Shown here piece after piece: positions 6,286-8,528 of a stretch of DNA of 8,528 bases. The notes under the pieces are model-generated. The model was not told the DNA's origin. It saw only the letters and a program-made list of their open reading frames with translations, and searched no databases. Position 1 is the stretch's first letter; the number at the start of each line of letters is the position of its first letter. A program made the translations under genes and the position numbers. This DNA is from DATFXM01 sp035315885 (GTDB lineage: Bacteria > Acidobacteriota > Blastocatellia > UBA7656), in assembly GCA_035315885.1 (NCBI GenBank), contig DATFXM010000109.1, positions 1-8,528 of the forward strand, given 5' to 3'.

Positions 6286-7761
6286 CTAAAGTGTGTTGAG
6301 GAAAGCGATCAGCGACTTCTTGTCCTCCGCCGAAAGCTTCAATCCGAATTCGTGCCCCTTTACCGCCCGCGTCTTCACTCCGTAAGCCTTGAACCCCGTC
6401 GGCACGTAGTCAGCGCGCAGGCGTTTTGGATCGAACCAATCTTCGAGCGTCAGCACCGAGCCGTTGTGCTCGAATGATCCGCGATACCAGACTCCTTTGA
6501 GCGATGGCACACGATAGTAGCCAGTCCCCTTTCTGGATCGCAGCGTCAAGCGGGTATCGGTGCCCACCGAGAGCGGCAGAATAGCGAACTTCCTTTGGTG
6601 TTGTTCCGGCACATTGAAACCATCCGCGGGCATCAGCATGTTGTTGGTGTAATGCGGCGGGCTGTGACACACACCGCAACTCTCCCGCTTGAAAACCTGT
6701 TCGCCGTATCCGGTTTGCGAGTTCGCCTTGTTGGGGTTGGGCGGTGGCTGGAGCGAGTAGACGTAAAGAGCAAGGGCATAGAGCGCCTCGTCACTGTACC
6801 GGCCGAGACTCTCTGGCGGCGGCAATTCACCCGCTGGCCGGAATCCATCGAAGTTAGTCAGATTCTCTGCGACATCGATCAGCGTAGCATAGCGCATCAA
6901 GTCGCCAATTGACCGGTGCCGGACAAGCCCGGTAGCGTCCAGGTATTTGCGCTCAGCGACGCCGATCAGACTAGGCATCTTCGGCGGATAGAAATGGCTG
7001 GTTCCCGCCCGAAACATGGTTCCGGGAGGAATTGACTGCTCCACCTGGACCGCCTGAGCGAGTGACAGGCCTTCGTAATCGTCGGCAGGATTGGGCGTCA
7101 ACCACGGCGCGCTGTAACTTCTCTTCCGCTCTTTGAGCCACTGAGCGAGACTAACACTGAAGGGGCCGCCACGGAGGGTAGATGTGTGAAACACATTTTC
7201 GTTCATATTGCCCTGGGCCCCTGGAACAAGGGTTCCGTCCTCCAGCACTCTGCTATGGCAACTACCACATTCCGTGAAGAAGCCGCGAACATCGCCTTTC
7301 TTAACCACGTAGTAACGCACCCATGGGTAGGTACCGTCCTTTGCCGGACGCGGGTACAGGCGCGAGCCATTGAACTCACGCCACTGTTCGGCAGTCGGCG
7401 CGATAGACAGTGTAGCTCTGAATGGAGCATCGAAGACGAGCTGGCCAGCCTGGATCCAATCTTCTTTCGACTTGAGCGTGCGAAAGTCAATCGCGTCCTC
7501 CGGCTCCTGCTGTTTCAGCCACTCCAGATAGTCGGCTGGTTCGCGGCGCGGCGCGTAAACGGGATAAGTCTTCGGGATCCGCGTCACGGGTATCCGATAG
7601 TAGTAGTCCGCTGAAACGTGCTCCGCAGGTCTATCCAGTCCGACCAGCGGAAGTGTTAGTTCATGTACCGCTTCATCGTCCCAAACCCGGGGAATCTCTG
7701 GTTTCCAAGCTTGCCATCCGAGGACAGCCAAGCAGAATGACACTACCAGCGCTGCGCGCAT
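6286..7761 (-). CDS. Secreted di-heme cytochrome c, MauG/cytochrome c peroxidase/RoxA-like
   Basis: This 491-aa protein has a short N-terminal hydrophobic segment (about 4-16, no obvious cleavage motif; signal peptide or anchor), pointing to the periplasm. Two c-type heme motifs are present: CGSCH (165-169) and CGVCH (362-366). After the second come PADGFNVPEQ and then YYRVPSLKGVWYRGSFEHNGS (about 415-435) with His432. This pattern resembles the PSL...HNGS segment near the second heme of bacterial di-heme peroxidases and RoxA-type oxygenases. The heme spacing (197 residues) is wider than in classical cytochrome c peroxidase, so peroxidase activity should not be assumed. The C-terminus (LSAEDKKSLIAFLNTL) is the usual terminal helix of cytochrome domains. 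The start is fixed by an AAGGAGGT site 5 nt upstream. It probably works with the downstream ankyrin-cytochrome protein; the electron donor and substrate are unknown. Confidence 0.85.
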   Translation of the reverse strand: MRAALVVSFCLAVLGWQAWKPEIPRVWDDEAVHELTLPLVGLDRPAEHVSADYYYRIPVTRIPKTYPVYAPRREPADYLEWLKQQEPEDAIDFRTLKSKEDWIQAGQLVFDAPFRATLSIAPTAEQWREFNGSRLYPRPAKDGTYPWVRYYVVKKGDVRGFFTECGSCHSRVLEDGTLVPGAQGNMNENVFHTSTLRGGPFSVSLAQWLKERKRSYSAPWLTPNPADDYEGLSLAQAVQVEQSIPPGTMFRAGTSHFYPPKMPSLIGVAERKYLDATGLVRHRSIGDLMRYATLIDVAENLTNFDGFRPAGELPPPESLGRYSDEALYALALYVYSLQPPPNPNKANSQTGYGEQVFKRESCGVCHSPPHYTNNMLMPADGFNVPEQHQRKFAILPLSVGTDTRLTLRSRKGTGYYRVPSLKGVWYRGSFEHNGSVLTLEDWFDPKRLRADYVPTGFKAYGVKTRAVKGHEFGLKLSAEDKKSLIAFLNTL

Positions 7762-7766
7762 ACGTT

Positions 7767-7774
7767 ACCTCCTT
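7767..7774 (-). promoter_or_regulatory. Near-perfect Shine-Dalgarno of the di-heme cytochrome gene
   Basis: Read on the minus strand, AAGGAGGT lies 5 nt before the ATG at 7761. It pairs fully with the 16S anti-Shine-Dalgarno core and is the strongest ribosome binding site in the window, suggesting efficient translation. Confidence 0.85.
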
Positions 7775-8528
7775 AGAAGTTGAAAAAGTAATTTCTTGGC
7801 CTGTCCAATTTGACCTTTCAGTTTCCAATTAATGGCTCATCTCTGTTTTCACTGCCGAAGCGTCAGCCTCCAAGGGCAACTGTAATTATTCTCCTTTAAC
7901 AGTCATCATAGGGCGACGCCGTTGATTACTTTTAGCGTGAGTCATGAGCAGGCGTTCACCAGCTAGCTGAAGAATCATTCATGGCTACAGTCCACCAATT
8001 AACCCAACTATGACTTCCGGTTTCCAATGGTGTGCGTCATCAACGCGGTCAGTTTGGTTAAATCCACAGGGACCATAAGGTTCCCCTCTCTTTCTGATCG
8101 CACAGCCGACAAAAACGTTTCGTAAGAATCATGCTGGTTTGCCGGTAGGGTCGTCGCGTCTGCTTCGAGGAGTTTGCGATTAGGCGCGGCAACCTTTCTT
8201 TAATACTAGGGCGCCGGCGGAGAGTGTTAATGATGACGCTGTGCTTCCGCCCGCGACTATATACCGCGGTCAGTTGAATCGCAATCCGAAAGCGTTCTGG
8301 TGCGTGTTTGCAATTCTCTTCGCCCTGACAAACCGGCACCAAGACCATGTCATCGTAGAGTTGATCAGAAGGAAGTAGCGTTCGTGGAATGGTTCTTCTG
8401 AAAGTCGGAATAGAGCGACACTTCTCGGCGAGGTCTCAATTAATCTCGACCGTTCGGTTGTCGGCTCGTGGATACTTCCGCAAATCACTGTCACCACTCA
8501 GGTTAGCAGGCCCACGGATCTGGTCATC
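7775..8528. other. Upstream region of the di-heme cytochrome gene without an intact gene
   Basis: About 750 bp with no convincing complete gene on either strand. The possible S8-peptidase remnant lies at 7955-8076. On the minus strand an unrecognised frame runs in from the window edge, hits a TAA-rich patch with an in-frame TGA near 8438, and continues to a TAA at 8058, overlapping the remnant's ATG by 19 nt. That spacing is what a broken upstream operon partner would show, but the predicted protein matches nothing I know and has no RBS. A weak duplicated motif, TTTCCAATTAATGG (about 7821) and TTTCCAATGG (about 8021), is visible. I found no strong promoter for the cytochrome gene. Confidence 0.4.
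7955..8076 (-). pseudogene. Possible decayed N-terminus of a subtilisin-family (S8) peptidase
   Basis: From an ATG at 8076 (GAGGGGAA just upstream), the minus strand reads MVPVDLTKLTALMTHTIGNR and stops at 8008. Shifting one frame continues the pattern as KPEVIVGLIGGL, and in that same frame, after two stops, LAGE at 7966-7955. From memory, S8 peptidases of one group begin like LTxLMxxTxGxPEIxIGLIDGP followed after eight residues by LAGE, where the Asp of GLIDG is the catalytic acid. Here the Asp position is Gly and LAGE falls at the expected spacing. The simplest reading is a gene remnant with compensating indels and truncation. The resemblance is short and could be fortuitous. Confidence 0.4.

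Noticed and set aside
7860..7960. Small ORF after AAAGGAG in the minus-strand leader of the di-heme gene (about 16 codons from a TTG)
   Set aside because: The start would be a TTG 11 nt from the site, the peptide is short and unremarkable, and nothing shows it is a leader peptide.
1..8528. CRISPR array, tRNA, rRNA or a defence system
   Set aside because: No regularly spaced direct repeats, no cloverleaf or rRNA-like segments, and no nuclease/helicase/toxin-antitoxin genes beyond the IS enzymes were visible.

Overview
The window looks like chromosomal DNA from a soil-type bacterium with moderately high GC. The best guess is an Acidobacteriota (Solibacter/Bryobacterales-like) genome. The guess rests on a secreted cytochrome c/ankyrin/toroid fusion protein of a kind I associate with that phylum, lying beside a second secreted di-heme cytochrome. 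This is inference from protein style; no rRNA or tRNA gene is present to settle it.

Layout. (1) Positions 2-895, + strand: the 3' part of a thioredoxin-reductase-like FAD/NAD(P)H oxidoreductase, cut by the window edge. It lacks the redox CxxC. (2) About 1117-3538, + strand: an IS91-family (HUH, Y2) insertion element. It has two overlapping genes, a tyrosine recombinase (1218-2090) and the zinc-ribbon Y2 transposase (2087-3286). Its leader appears built to hide the recombinase ribosome binding site in read-through transcripts. Several palindromes follow the transposase. (3) 3547-3621: a compact palindromic repeat with perfect 22-bp arms and a nested hairpin, outside any gene. (4) 3868-6123, - strand: a 751-aa secreted protein with a cytochrome c domain, an ankyrin array, a second heme motif and a C-terminal alpha/alpha-toroid (prenyltransferase/squalene-cyclase-like) domain. 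(5) 6286-7761, - strand: a 491-aa secreted di-heme cytochrome related to the MauG/cytochrome c peroxidase/RoxA-like group, with a near-perfect Shine-Dalgarno. (6) 7775-8528: no intact gene. A short stretch (about 7955-8076, - strand) reads, across frameshifts, like the decayed N-terminus of a subtilisin-family (S8) peptidase.

How the parts fit together. The two minus-strand cytochromes point the same way with a 162-nt gap and a good promoter candidate between them, so they may form a periplasmic electron-transfer or oxidation module, each also expressible separately. The IS element, the palindromic repeat and the peptidase remnant indicate that the DNA on both sides of this pair has been rearranged. 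Nothing ties the flavoprotein to the cytochromes by sequence. The most unusual items are the domain order of the 751-aa protein and the regulatory architecture of the IS leader.
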